Shown piece after piece: positions 1 to 9,168 of a DNA stretch of 64,000 nucleotides. The notes under the pieces are model-generated. The model saw nothing but the letters and a program-made list of their open reading frames with translations, made no database searches and was not told where the DNA came from. Position numbers and translations under genes: made by a program. The DNA lies in the NCBI GenBank assembly GCA_964503665.1, contig CAZDAR010000002.1, positions 62,001 through 126,000 on the forward strand, given 5' to 3'. Source of the DNA: 40-80 sp964503665. Its GTDB lineage: Bacteria; Bacteroidota; Bacteroidia; Flavobacteriales_D; Crocinitomicaceae. Within the stretch, counting starts at the first letter, position 1. Every line of letters begins with the position of its first letter.

Positions 1-375
1 CGTGAATTGAGATGGAATGATACTGGTGACATCTTCTTTTTTATTGTTCCTATTGCTGCAATTTTAGGTATAGTAGCAGGTAATATTCTTTATAAAAAAG
101 GGCTGGAAAGCTTAATAGATAAGAATACCCTAAAAGAAAAATTAACGGGTTTTCAAACAGCTTTAATTATTAAGTATGCCTTTTTAGAAGGACCTTCTTT
201 AATAGGTGTTGTTGCGTTTTTTAATACTGGAAATTTACTTTACTTATTGATTTCTGGTGTACTAATCATCTACTTTTTCTTCCAGAGACCATCCAAAGAG
301 AAGATAATGAATGACTTAGAATTGAGTGGTGCATTAAAAGATCAATTTAACGAACAAGATAAAGCGGTTCAATAA
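1..375 (+). CDS. conserved multi-pass membrane protein, 5' partial
   Basis: The reading frame is open from the first base, so the start probably lies outside the window; the first possible start inside is a TTG at 7. The visible 124 codons give at least three hydrophobic segments: one near residues 10-30 with a small-residue GIVAG motif, and a pair near 55-92. A charged C-terminal tail follows (PSKEKIMNDLEL). This organisation resembles a small uncharacterised membrane protein common in Flavobacteriia, but I do not recognise a named family. It is followed by a pseudogene on the same strand. Confidence 0.6.
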   Translation, partial: RELRWNDTGDIFFFIVPIAAILGIVAGNILYKKGLESLIDKNTLKEKLTGFQTALIIKYAFLEGPSLIGVVAFFNTGNLLYLLISGVLIIYFFFQRPSKEKIMNDLELSGALKDQFNEQDKAVQ

Positions 376-413
376 TAACGTGTTTTGCAACTATTCGGTT
401 ATCTTAGCGGTCT

Positions 414-905
414 ATTAAGTTAGAAAACCAAAAGTATGAATACACCATTCTAAAATGCATTGTCTTTTTAACAGCACTAGTTATATCTATGTCTCAACTT
501 CAGGCGCAATTAACTGTTGCACCTTATAACAATGGTGTGTGAGTTAACGGAGCGGGGTCCAATTTAACAACATTTATTCAGCATAATTTAATTGGAGCAG
601 GAGTAAAAATCTCCAATATTACTTTTGTTGGAGCTAATCGACAAATGAGTGGATTTAATACTGTCAATACAGTTTTATATACTGACCAGAATATGGTTAA
701 AGCAATTCTTGAATTTGACTTTGTTCCAGATGGCTCCACTGTGAACTTTAACTATATCTTCGGTTCTGAAAAATATCCTGAATTTTGTATTGGAGGAAGT
801 TTTGATTTAACAGCCAATCCTTCTGGAGGAACATCTCTTTACACCTATGCTTGGGACAACGGAGAAGAGTTTGAAGGACATACGTTTTTCCATTTAGCAC
901 GATAA
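414..905 (+). pseudogene. collapsed remnant of a T9SS type B choice-of-anchor-L protein
   Basis: One frame carries, in order, a signal-peptide-like stretch (IVFLTALVISMSQLQAQ, from 453), a TGA stop at 540-542, part of a choice-of-anchor L domain (LEFDFVPDGSTVNFNYIFGS), a scrap of SprB/PKD-like repeat (SGGTSLYTYAWDNG) and the last residues of a type B sorting domain (EGHTFFHLAR). No ATG precedes the signal peptide in frame. Full members of this group are several hundred residues long with many domains between these parts; here about 160 codons remain, so large internal deletions fused the two ends. The intact protein at 42545-44806 shows the same landmarks in the same order (LEFDFVPVGNTVSF, EPYTYAWSNG, VNGHTFFHLVR). 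An outer-surface or secreted role is what the family would imply; this copy should be dead. Confidence 0.8.
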
Positions 906-1045
906 GTCAGGATTGCTATCGTATAATTTTAGAGAGTTATACAGTACTGTTTACTTTGTGGAAATTTAGAACATAAAAAGCTTGGAACATATTTTGCTCC
1001 TACCCAAAAAATTCTTGTATTTTTACATTCTAAAGTAACATAATT

Positions 1046-2128
1046 ATGAAAAAAATGAAATATCTATTTGGAACTGTTCTCCTTTTGATGATGACGTTGT
1101 CCTCTTTTACATTTGGTCAAGATTTGGCTGATGGAATTTATGCTAAGTTCACGACGAATCGTGGGGAAATTCTGGTTAAACTATACGCCGATGAGGTACC
1201 GATGACCGTTGCTAACTTTGTTGGTTTATCAGAAGGAAACTTTGTGATAGGCGATAAAAAATTTGACAAACCTTTTTATGATGGATTAAAATTCCACCGT
1301 GTGATTAGTAAAGCAAATGGCGATCAAGGTGATTTCATGATTCAAGGTGGCGATCCTGAAGGAACAGGAGCGGGTGGACCAGGTTATAGTTTTCCTGATG
1401 AATTTGTAGATACGATAAGACATAATTCACCAGGTTATCTTTCGATGGCAAACTCAGGACCTTCGACAAATGGATCGCAATTTTTTATTACGATCGTTCC
1501 TACTCCTTGGTTGGACGGGAAGCATACTATTTTTGGAAAAGTTATTAAAGGTCAAGAGATTGTCAACACAACGTTAGCAAATGACGTTATTGAGAAGTTA
1601 GAGATTGTTCGAATAGGTAAAAAATACATTAAAGCCAATTGGGATGCGACGAAGAAATTCAATGAGAAATATGCATCTTTTAAAAAGGCTGAAGACGAAG
1701 AATTAGCTCGTCTTGAGAAAATTGGAGCGATGAGCAAAGATGATTACAAAAAGTATTCTTATGAGCAAGCGTTGAAATTGTATCCAAAAGCAAAACAGAC
1801 GGAAAGTGGACTTTCATATGTTATTTTGAATGAAGGAACAGGTGCTAAAGTTCAAGCGGGAAATCAATTGAAAGTGCATTACACAGGGAAGTTTCTAGAT
1901 GGTAAAGTGTTCGATTCTTCAATTCCTCGTGGAGAACCTATGGAATTTACTTACAAAACACAATCCATGATTCCAGGTTTTGAAGAAGGTTTATCCTTAT
2001 TAGGAAAAGGTGGAAAAGCGATAATTGTTATTCCTTACTATGATGCTTACGGACCAATGGGAAGGCCAGGTGCGATCCCCGCGTATGCTGATTTGATTTT
2101 TGAAATTGAAATAGTAGACGTCCAATAA
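1046..2128 (+). CDS. secreted cyclophilin-FKBP fusion peptidyl-prolyl isomerase
   Basis: A 360-residue protein predicted to catalyse proline cis-trans isomerisation during folding of exported proteins. Residues 1-24 form a signal peptide ending in TFG/Q. Residues about 30-190 are a cyclophilin domain with the signature FHRVI, FMIQGGDPEGTG, SMANSGPSTNGSQFFIT and the active-site tryptophan in PWLDGKHTIFG. Residues about 260-360 are an FKBP domain (VHYTGKFLDGKVFDSS, MIPGFEEGLSLLGKGGKA, YGPMGRPGAIPAYADLIFEI). Two unrelated PPIase folds in one secreted chain is a familiar Bacteroidota arrangement. The gene stands alone, with a degenerate gene upstream and 436 non-coding bases downstream. Confidence 0.9.
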   Translation: MKKMKYLFGTVLLLMMTLSSFTFGQDLADGIYAKFTTNRGEILVKLYADEVPMTVANFVGLSEGNFVIGDKKFDKPFYDGLKFHRVISKANGDQGDFMIQGGDPEGTGAGGPGYSFPDEFVDTIRHNSPGYLSMANSGPSTNGSQFFITIVPTPWLDGKHTIFGKVIKGQEIVNTTLANDVIEKLEIVRIGKKYIKANWDATKKFNEKYASFKKAEDEELARLEKIGAMSKDDYKKYSYEQALKLYPKAKQTESGLSYVILNEGTGAKVQAGNQLKVHYTGKFLDGKVFDSSIPRGEPMEFTYKTQSMIPGFEEGLSLLGKGGKAIIVIPYYDAYGPMGRPGAIPAYADLIFEIEIVDVQ

Positions 2129-2564
2129 ATTTAAAATGAATTTTAGCTGTTTGAATAGATTTTGAGGGTTAAATTTATTTTGATGTGATACTTATCGTAA
2201 AGATAATTTTCACAGACAAATGACAATTCTAAACGCAACGAGTGATTAGGATATCGTATTGATTTTTTCATCGGGACCCAAACGACGAAATTGCTGTGGT
2301 AAAAATAACTGTTTGAGCGCTAGCGAGTTTTATTTTTACAAGCAATAAGGAAGATTTGGGTGATGAAAAAGATCACGACGATGAGGTTTTTGTTACTTTT
2401 TGACGGACAAAAAGTAAAAGAAAAATAAAGAATTGATATTTCAAGCATCATTAAAAATTGTAACTCAGCACTTCAAAATAAAATAATCCCGATTTTGAAC
2501 AGCTACAATTTGATTTTTATCGTTGATTATAGTAGTTTTGGGAAACGTATTCAAATAAAATAAA
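2129..2564. other. 436-base gene-free stretch with a 10-bp hairpin
   Basis: No convincing reading frame on either strand. It contains GAGCGCTAGCGAG (about 2315) and a perfect 10-bp hairpin, TTACTTTTTG at 2393-2402 and CAAAAAGTAA at 2408-2417 around ACGGA. It reads like a dispersed intergenic element of the sort scattered through flavobacterial chromosomes rather than a gene, but only one copy is in the window. The scoB promoter occupies its right end. Confidence 0.5.
2509..2540 (+). promoter_or_regulatory. Bacteroidota-type promoter for scoB cluster
   Basis: TTTG at 2509-2512 and TAGTTTTG at 2533-2540, 20 bases apart, match the Bacteroidota consensus (TTTG at -33, TAnnTTTG at -7). The scoB start codon is 24 bases further on. 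This is the best two-box match I found in the window. Confidence 0.6.
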
Positions 2565-3224
2565 ATGGCATTAGATAAAAACGGTATTGCTAAACGCATC
2601 GCACAAGAATTACAAGACGGTTGGTATGTGAATTTAGGAATTGGTATTCCAACATTAGTGGTGAATTACATTCCTGAAGGAATAGAAGTAGAGTTTCAAT
2701 CAGAAAATGGTATTTTAGGAATGGGACCCTTTCCGTTTGAAGGAGAAGAAGATGCCGATTATATCAATGCTGGTAAACAAACTATTACGGTAAAAGAAGG
2801 TGCGGCGTTTTTTGATTCTGCGACTTCCTTTGCGATGATTCGTGGGCAACATGTTCAATTGACCGTTTTAGGTGCTATGGAAGTTGCTCAAAATGGTGAT
2901 ATCGCAAGTTGGAAAATCCCAGGAAAGATGGTAAAAGGAATGGGCGGAGCAATGGATTTAGTCGCTTCTGCTCAGAATATCATTGTTGCCATGATGCACA
3001 CTAATAAAGCTGGCGAAAGCAAAATTCTAAAAGAATGTACATTGCCTTTGACAGGTGTCAATTGCGTAAAAAAAATTGTCACAGAATTGGCTGTAATGGA
3101 AGTGAAAGATGGTAAGTTTCATCTGATTGAAAGAGCACCAGGTGTGTCTATTGAAGAAATTGTTGCAAAAACAGCTGGCGATTTAGTGGTGCCGGCGTCA
3201 GTTCCAGAAATGAAATTGGATTGA
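2565..3224 (+). CDS. scoB: 3-oxoacid (acetoacetate/succinyl) CoA-transferase subunit B
   Basis: A 219-residue beta subunit of a family I CoA-transferase, which moves CoA between succinyl-CoA and acetoacetate or a related 3-oxoacid. The catalytic glutamate lies in SENGILGMGP near residue 46, after the glycine-rich GWYVNLGIGIPT, and the C-terminal half keeps the GGAMDLV region. Length is normal for a separate B subunit. The A subunit, usually immediately upstream, is not in the window. The stop codon overlaps the next start by one base (TGATG), so translation is probably coupled to a membrane glycosyltransferase-like gene that has no obvious metabolic link. Confidence 0.93.
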   Translation: MALDKNGIAKRIAQELQDGWYVNLGIGIPTLVVNYIPEGIEVEFQSENGILGMGPFPFEGEEDADYINAGKQTITVKEGAAFFDSATSFAMIRGQHVQLTVLGAMEVAQNGDIASWKIPGKMVKGMGGAMDLVASAQNIIVAMMHTNKAGESKILKECTLPLTGVNCVKKIVTELAVMEVKDGKFHLIERAPGVSIEEIVAKTAGDLVVPASVPEMKLD

Positions 3225-4948
3225 TGCAATTTTCTACCAATAAATTAGTTAAAAACTTTTGCTTAAGAGAGCTGATTATTGGTATCCTACTTCTTTTCGT
3301 TTACAATAACTTCATGCTCAAAAAGGAGGTGGTTATTAATGCGGATGGAAGAGGTTATTATGAATATTTACCAGCGCTTTTTATTTATAAGGACATTCAT
3401 TTTCGATATTTAGATACATTGGAGTCGGATTATTACGATGCCGAACTGATGAAAGGGTTCTATGTGAATCCAAAATTTGATCATCGCATTGATAAATATT
3501 TTGTCGGAACTTCACTTTTACAAAGTCCTTTTTTTGCTTTCGAGCATATAAAGACAAAAGTTTTTCATAAAGAGATTAGGGCAGACGGATTCTCATATCC
3601 TTATCAAAAAGGCATTTTATATGCAGCAATATTCTATCTTTTACTAGGACTTATTTTTATTCGGAAATTACTCGAAACGTATAAAGTTAATGGGTGGCAT
3701 ATTTTTCTTACACAACTCTCTATTTTATTCTGCACCTCTCTTTTTACGTACACAATGTACGATTCTGCGTATAGCCATGTGTATTCCTTCTTTCTGATTA
3801 GTGGATTTTTATTGGTTGTTCGAAAGTTCTTTTTGACAGAAAAACCATATTATATTTTAGGAACATTTTTATTCTTAGGGCTCATTACCATCGTTCGACC
3901 TGTTAATATCCTCATCGTTCTTTTTATTCCTATACTGACTGTTTCGTGGAAGGAGTTTTCACTAAAATTCATACTACTTTTTCAAAAGTATTGGCGATTC
4001 TTACTAATCGGAATGATTTTATTTTTGGCGGTATTGAGTATCCAATTTTATATTTCCTATTTACAAACCGGAAATCCGTTTAATTATAATTATGGTGATG
4101 AGAAATTTGATTTTCTTCATCCTCATTTCATCGATTTTCTATTTAGTTACCGGAAAGGATTTTTTCTGTGGAGCCCGTGGTGGTTTATCACTTTTTTACT
4201 AGGAGTTTTCTTTTGGATTAAGAAAAAGAACTATTATCATTTGGTTACGTTTTTAATCGCTTTTATCATCGTTACATTTGTCTTTTCTTCATGGGAATCA
4301 TGGGCATACGGTGGCAGTCATGGATCTAGGCCGATGGTTGATTTTTATGGTACTTTTGCACTTTTAGCAGTTCCAATTTTCACTTCAGGTAAGAAATTCA
4401 TTTACTGGCTTTTTCTTGTTGTGTCCATTCCTTTAGCTGTGATTAATCTAATTCAAACAATTCAATATCAAAAAGCAATTATCTATTGGGACAATATGGA
4501 TAAAGACAAATATTGGCAAATATTTCTCACCACAAATGATAAATACAGGTGGTATTTTTGGCGAGAGCAAATTGAGATAGGTGGACAACAATCAAAAGAG
4601 ATTCTTTTAGAGGACGTAGATATAAAACCGACCGATAATTACGAAGTCAAAGATTTAGAAGTAACTTCCATTGATTCTCTTTCACAGTTTGCTCAATTTG
4701 TAGTAGTTTTGGACCGAGAAGCAGACAATGAATACATGGAATTAAGGATGTATGACTCTTTAGGGAATCAATTATGGTATGATTTGCAACGATTTTTTTA
4801 TCGTCAAGAAGAGAATCAAGTTATCTATAATTTTGTTCTTCCTAAAGAAAAGTTACAAGTAAAAAAGATAGGAATTTCAATAAGAAATGTGAGAAAACCA
4901 TTAAAAATCAAGAAGGCAACTTTTGGAACACATTATTCTTTAAATTAG
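3224..4948 (+). CDS. polytopic membrane protein, GT-C glycosyltransferase-like
   Basis: About 574 residues with roughly ten hydrophobic segments and a soluble C-terminal domain of about 130 residues. An early loop after the first membrane segment carries acidic and aromatic residues (NADGRGYYEYLPALF), as in GT-C enzymes that use polyprenyl-phosphate sugars. The ATG at 3224 overlaps the scoB stop by one base and is preferred over the TTG one codon earlier. The next gene is a GT2 enzyme of the type that makes polyprenyl-phosphate sugars, which supports a donor-maker plus user pair. The substrate is unknown and the GT-C call is an inference from topology and context; I see no decisive motif. Confidence 0.7.
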   Translation: MQFSTNKLVKNFCLRELIIGILLLFVYNNFMLKKEVVINADGRGYYEYLPALFIYKDIHFRYLDTLESDYYDAELMKGFYVNPKFDHRIDKYFVGTSLLQSPFFAFEHIKTKVFHKEIRADGFSYPYQKGILYAAIFYLLLGLIFIRKLLETYKVNGWHIFLTQLSILFCTSLFTYTMYDSAYSHVYSFFLISGFLLVVRKFFLTEKPYYILGTFLFLGLITIVRPVNILIVLFIPILTVSWKEFSLKFILLFQKYWRFLLIGMILFLAVLSIQFYISYLQTGNPFNYNYGDEKFDFLHPHFIDFLFSYRKGFFLWSPWWFITFLLGVFFWIKKKNYYHLVTFLIAFIIVTFVFSSWESWAYGGSHGSRPMVDFYGTFALLAVPIFTSGKKFIYWLFLVVSIPLAVINLIQTIQYQKAIIYWDNMDKDKYWQIFLTTNDKYRWYFWREQIEIGGQQSKEILLEDVDIKPTDNYEVKDLEVTSIDSLSQFAQFVVVLDREADNEYMELRMYDSLGNQLWYDLQRFFYRQEENQVIYNFVLPKEKLQVKKIGISIRNVRKPLKIKKATFGTHYSLN

Positions 4949-4973
4949 TAAAAATAAACGCATAGTTAATACA

Positions 4974-5693
4974 ATGAGTATTCAAAAATTATCGATTTTA
5001 ATTCCTGCTTATAATGAGGGGACAACGATTCATCTAATCTTAGATCGTATTAAAGCTGTTCAGCTTCCAAATACCATCGAAAAGGAAATCATTATTGTAA
5101 ACGATTGTTCCTCCGATAACACTGTTGAGCGTATTGAGGAATATATGCGAAACAATCCGGATATGTCCATAACGTTATTTTCTCAATCACATAATCAAGG
5201 AAAAGGAGCGGCTATTACGCGAGCTATTAAAGAATGTACAGGCGATTATCTTGTCATTCAAGATGCTGACTTAGAGTATGATCCAGAGGATTACTTGCTG
5301 TTGATTAAGCCTGTGTTAATGGACAATGCAGATGTGGTTTATGGTTCTCGCTTTATAGGTCATCATCCGCATCGGATTTTATTCTTCTGGCATTCTATCG
5401 GAAATAAATTTTTGACTTTCCTTTCAAATATGATGACCAATCTTAATTTAACTGACATGGAAACGTGTTATAAATTGATGCGTTCATCCATTGCTAAAAA
5501 CATCACAATAATAGAAAATCGCTTCGGAATAGAACCTGAAATTACCGCTAAATTAGCGCGCGTTCCAAAAGTAAAAATTTACGAAGTGGGTATTTCTTAT
5601 TATGGAAGAACCTATGAAGAAGGAAAGAAGATAGGAGCAAAGGATGGTTTTAGAGCTATTTATTGTATTTTCAAATATAAATTTGTGAAGTAA
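4974..5693 (+). CDS. GT2 family glycosyltransferase, polyprenyl-phosphate type
   Basis: A 239-residue GT-A fold enzyme related to dolichyl-phosphate mannosyl/glucosyl synthases, predicted to load a sugar from a nucleotide donor onto a polyprenyl phosphate at the inner membrane. Visible motifs are LIPAYNEG (residues 8-15), VNDCSSDNT (about 42-50), NQGKGAAI and the metal-binding QDADLEYDP (about 96-104), then YGSRF. There is no C-terminal pair of membrane segments, so it is the short DPMS-like form. It sits 25 bases after the GT-C-like gene and 2 bases before pgk. Confidence 0.88.
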   Translation: MSIQKLSILIPAYNEGTTIHLILDRIKAVQLPNTIEKEIIIVNDCSSDNTVERIEEYMRNNPDMSITLFSQSHNQGKGAAITRAIKECTGDYLVIQDADLEYDPEDYLLLIKPVLMDNADVVYGSRFIGHHPHRILFFWHSIGNKFLTFLSNMMTNLNLTDMETCYKLMRSSIAKNITIIENRFGIEPEITAKLARVPKVKIYEVGISYYGRTYEEGKKIGAKDGFRAIYCIFKYKFVK

Positions 5694-5695
5694 TT

Positions 5696-6892
5696 ATGTA
5701 TAAAATTGAGGGATACGACTTTAACGGAAAAAGAGCATTGATTAGAGTAGATTTCAATGTTCCATTGAATAAAGAAACACTTGAAGTAGTAGATGACACG
5801 CGTATTCGAGCAGCACTTCCAACGATTAATTTCATCTTGGAAAAAGGCGGCAGTGTTGTTTTAATGTCGCATTTGGGACGACCAAAAGAAGGTTTTGAGG
5901 ATAAATATTCTTTAAAGCATATCGTTGGAAAAGTTTCTGAATTATTGGGGCGTGAAGTGAAATTCGCAACTGATTGTATTGGAAAAGAAGCGCTTGAAAT
6001 GAGTGCTAATTTAAAGTCTGGTGAAGTTTTATTGTTAGAAAATTCACGCTTTTACAAGCAAGAAACAGCAGGTACAGAATCATTTGCGCAAGAACTATCC
6101 AAACACGGTGATGTGTATGTAAATGATGCATTTGGGACTGCGCATAGAGCACATGCTAGTACAACTGTTATTGCCAACTATTTTCCAAACGACAAAATGT
6201 TTGGTTTCTTATTAGAAAAAGAAATTGAAAACGTTGATAAAGTGTTGAATGCAAAAGAGAAACCTGTTACAGCTATCGTTGGAGGCGCGAAAGTATCTTC
6301 TAAGATTACGATTATTGAACGTTTATTATCCAAAGTAGACAATCTTATTGTGGGTGGTGGAATGGCCTATACATTTGTGAAAGCAATAGGTGGAAAGGTT
6401 GGGAATTCATTGGTAGAAGACGATTATTTGGAAACAGCGCGTGAGATATTGGCTAAAGCGAAAGCGAAAAATGTCAATGTTATCATTCCTGTTGATACAA
6501 TTATTGCCGATAAATTTGACAATAATGCCAATCGCCAAACAGTAGATATCAACGAAATCCCTGATGGTTGGATGGGGTTAGATACCGCAGAAAAAACATC
6601 CGCTATGTGTCGTGAAGTGTTGTTGAAATCGAAAGTAATTTTATGGAACGGACCGATGGGTGTTTTTGAAATGGAAAACTTTCAACAAGGCACATTAGAT
6701 ATTGCAAATGCAATTGTTGATGCGACGGCGAATGGTGCTTTTTCTCTGATTGGTGGAGGTGATTCAGTGGCAGCGATTAACAAGTTCCATTTAGCGGACA
6801 AAGTTAGCTATGTTTCCACAGGCGGTGGCGCTATGTTAGAATATCTGGAAGGAATTGAATTACCGGGAATAGCCGCAATTTTGAAGAAGTAG
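5696..6892 (+). CDS. pgk: phosphoglycerate kinase
   Basis: A 398-residue full-length enzyme of lower glycolysis/gluconeogenesis interconverting 1,3-bisphosphoglycerate and 3-phosphoglycerate with ADP/ATP. N-domain substrate motifs are RVDFNVP, SHLGRPK and NDAFGTAHRAHAST; C-domain nucleotide motifs are GGAKVSSKI, GGGMAYTF, WNGPMGVFE and GGGDSVAAI, ending in STGGGAMLEYLEG. Only two bases separate it from the upstream glycosyltransferase, so it is probably the last gene of the scoB-started transcript, possibly with its own promoter. A strong hairpin follows. Confidence 0.98.
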   Translation: MYKIEGYDFNGKRALIRVDFNVPLNKETLEVVDDTRIRAALPTINFILEKGGSVVLMSHLGRPKEGFEDKYSLKHIVGKVSELLGREVKFATDCIGKEALEMSANLKSGEVLLLENSRFYKQETAGTESFAQELSKHGDVYVNDAFGTAHRAHASTTVIANYFPNDKMFGFLLEKEIENVDKVLNAKEKPVTAIVGGAKVSSKITIIERLLSKVDNLIVGGGMAYTFVKAIGGKVGNSLVEDDYLETAREILAKAKAKNVNVIIPVDTIIADKFDNNANRQTVDINEIPDGWMGLDTAEKTSAMCREVLLKSKVILWNGPMGVFEMENFQQGTLDIANAIVDATANGAFSLIGGGDSVAAINKFHLADKVSYVSTGGGAMLEYLEGIELPGIAAILKK

Positions 6893-6912
6893 AGAATTTC
6901 AAACTGGATTGT

Positions 6913-6954
6913 GTATCGCTGGGTTTAACCGCTGGGTTATAAATCCAGCGATAC
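6913..6954. terminator. hairpin between convergent pgk and SDR genes
   Basis: A perfect 10-bp stem, GTATCGCTGG at 6913-6922 and CCAGCGATAC at 6945-6954, with a 22-base loop that itself repeats CGCTGGGTT and contains GGTTTAACC. There is no T-run on either side, so it is either a weak bidirectional terminator or a REP-like element. Its position between convergent genes supports a 3'-end role. Confidence 0.5.
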
Positions 6955-6970
6955 TATCCTGCGTACAGAT

Positions 6971-7624
6971 TCAAAGCAAACACGTCATTTCAGTCCACTG
7001 ATAAATTTTCACTTTCTCGGTTTGATTTTTCGCTGCATTATTCATCGCTTTGGCAATATCTTTTCCTTCAATTCCTTTGTATTTACTTGCTTTTCCTGTA
7101 AAAATGGGATTGATTAGTTGAAATAGTTTAATGAATATCTTTTCGCTTGCCCGGTATTCTTTTCGATTTCCGAGAATCATCGAAGGTTGAAAAATGTGTG
7201 TGTGCTCATAATTCAACGCAATTACATCGCGTTCTGCATCGCCTTTTGTTCGGCTGTAAAAAATCTTTGATTTCGAATTTGCACCAATTGCCGTGACCAT
7301 AAAAACAGCTTTTGCTCCATTTTCTAGCGCAATTTTTGCTGCCAAAACTGGATAATCGTGATCTACTTGATAGTATTCTTCTCGATTAGGTGTGTTTTTT
7401 TTGGTTGTGCCCAACGTGATGTAAACATCATCGGCAACCAATTTGTCTTTCAATTGTAGCAAAGAATGATAATCGCCAATCAGCATATTTAATTTAGGAT
7501 GCACAATGTGTAAATCTTTACGAACAACGACTGTTACTTGATCATAATCGGTATTGTCCAATAATTCAAGTAGTAAATACGAACCGATGTAACCAGTTGC
7601 TCCAAATAAGAGGGCTTTTTTCAT
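6971..7624 (-). CDS. atypical SDR (TIP30/HTATIP2-like NAD(P)-binding protein)
   Basis: A 217-residue Rossmann protein. The dinucleotide motif GATGYIGS is at residues 8-15, the strand LGTTKKNTPNREEYYQVDHD near 71-90 is characteristic of TIP30-like proteins, and an SDR active-site pattern YSRTK (Y123, K127) is present. The IFQPSMILGNRKEYR stretch further supports this subgroup. The substrate is unknown; members are usually annotated as oxidoreductase or semialdehyde-dehydrogenase-like. It is convergent with pgk. Confidence 0.85.
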   Translation of the reverse strand: MKKALLFGATGYIGSYLLLELLDNTDYDQVTVVVRKDLHIVHPKLNMLIGDYHSLLQLKDKLVADDVYITLGTTKKNTPNREEYYQVDHDYPVLAAKIALENGAKAVFMVTAIGANSKSKIFYSRTKGDAERDVIALNYEHTHIFQPSMILGNRKEYRASEKIFIKLFQLINPIFTGKASKYKGIEGKDIAKAMNNAAKNQTEKVKIYQWTEMTCLL

Positions 7625-7788
7625 GTGAGATTTTGTTTCATGTAAAGATATCGTTGTTTTCTTGATGTGTTATTTGAACGTGTAAAGATTTTGCGTTTTT
7701 TGTTATACGTATGAATAAAGATGCATTTTTTGAGCAAAAAAAACCTCAAGTGTGCTTCAATGAGAGGAATATTGGCTTGAAACAATTT

Positions 7789-9168
7789 TCATTTGATTAC
7801 TCTTTTAAATCTATCGTGCATTCTGATTTTGAGTTTTATTTTTTCAAATGGTAAATCCAATTTTAAATAAAATACAAATACCAAAATTGCTTCAATCTTA
7901 ATGTTATAATGGTATAAATCTTCAGTTTCAATTCTTGGTTCTTTATTATTAACGTGAGCAAAATGGTTTCTTGTATTTATAATTTTGTTAACAAAAACCT
8001 GATGTTCTTCCTTAAATAATTCTTGTATAGGAAGGTTTAATTGTTCTAAATATGAACCAAACTTATCTGACAGTCTTCGATTTTTCGAAAGCCTTGTTCT
8101 TAAGTTATTTAGTAAATTGTTTTGATTGATTGATTTGTCTCCATTAACGATATTTTCAATCTCATCTAATATTTTCTGATCGGCACTTGCGTAATAAACT
8201 TTCGCAAATTCGTTATCTAAGTCTTTAACTGTAATGTATTCTAAGGCATAAATCAGGTTCATAAATTTATGCTGACCGTTCATACTAATATCTGACAAAC
8301 AATTGATAATTAACTCTATTGGATAATTTAAATTATCGTACAATAAAAACCATTTATTGAAAAGGTCATTTATGTTTGTTAACTCACTTAATTCATTGTA
8401 AGTAAAAAGATTTCCAAATTCTTGACCTTGATAAGCGTTTGATTTTCTGAATCTTTTTCTGTTTGAATAGCAAAAAAAGTATTCTTCATTTTCTGAAGTT
8501 GTTAATTGATATGTATTATTTATGTCAACTTTATCAGCGTGAAAAAGAATGAAGAGGTCGTGTTTCAATAAAATCAAAATCATTTAAAATATCTTCATTT
8601 GACTTCAATTTTAAAATCAAATTGGTATCCTGTTCTATCAACAAGCGTTTTTTGTTTGTATTTAATGGTATTGAAGCTGTGTAATTTAATTTAAGTTCAT
8701 ATTTTTCATTGCTAAAAATGAAATCTGAACTTGAAGGTTTTTTATAATTCAAACCATAAGTGTTGTCCTCTTTATGAAATGACTCAATAGAATTTGAACC
8801 GCTCCAATTAAATAGTGTATTTAGTTTAAATTCAATTTTAGAAAACTCTGTTTTCTTTTCAATTAAATCACGATTAGATGAATAAAAAACATAGTCAAAG
8901 TTTATAAGAGTACCTATTAATCCACCAAGACCACCTGATATTGATAACTGACATTTATGTAAAATACAGCACCTTCCATTATCTAAAATGCCATAAATAC
9001 AACAAACTTCATTTCTCCTTTTACTTTTAAAGTTTAAAGGGTCTTTTTCAAATGAATCGAAAAGATCAACATAAGCCGTTTCATTCAAAAATGTGAGTAA
9101 GCCATTTTTATGATTTTCAGGTTCGCTAGGTATCCAAAAACACCTTTATGTGTTTTATTATTATTCAT
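7789..9168 (-). pseudogene. ApeA-like HEPN abortive-infection protein, two frameshifts
   Basis: Three frames read in succession give one protein. From ATG 9168 the chain runs MNNNKTHKGVF; one base is then missing in the A5 run at 9136-9140. It resumes as WIPSEPENHKNGLLTFLNET and continues to about 8560, where one extra base shifts it again into a frame ending at 7789. The two shifts cancel, giving a 459-residue product, normal for ApeA-like proteins. The N-terminal part fits the ApeA N-terminal domain. The C-terminal part is a HEPN domain with RNHFAH, an R-x4-H ribonuclease motif. ApeA HEPN proteins act as abortive-infection RNases against phage. Its start overlaps the stop of the small upstream gene (ATGAATAA). 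The second shift cannot be placed exactly. Family call by recognition, not search. Confidence 0.78.

Noticed and set aside
6913..6954. Hairpin after pgk as a riboswitch
   Set aside because: It lies between convergent 3' ends, not in a leader; terminator or REP-like element is more likely.
7789..9088. Two separate hypothetical genes
   Set aside because: They lie in compatible order and the joined, frame-corrected chain has the ApeA-like length and domain order; treated as one broken gene.
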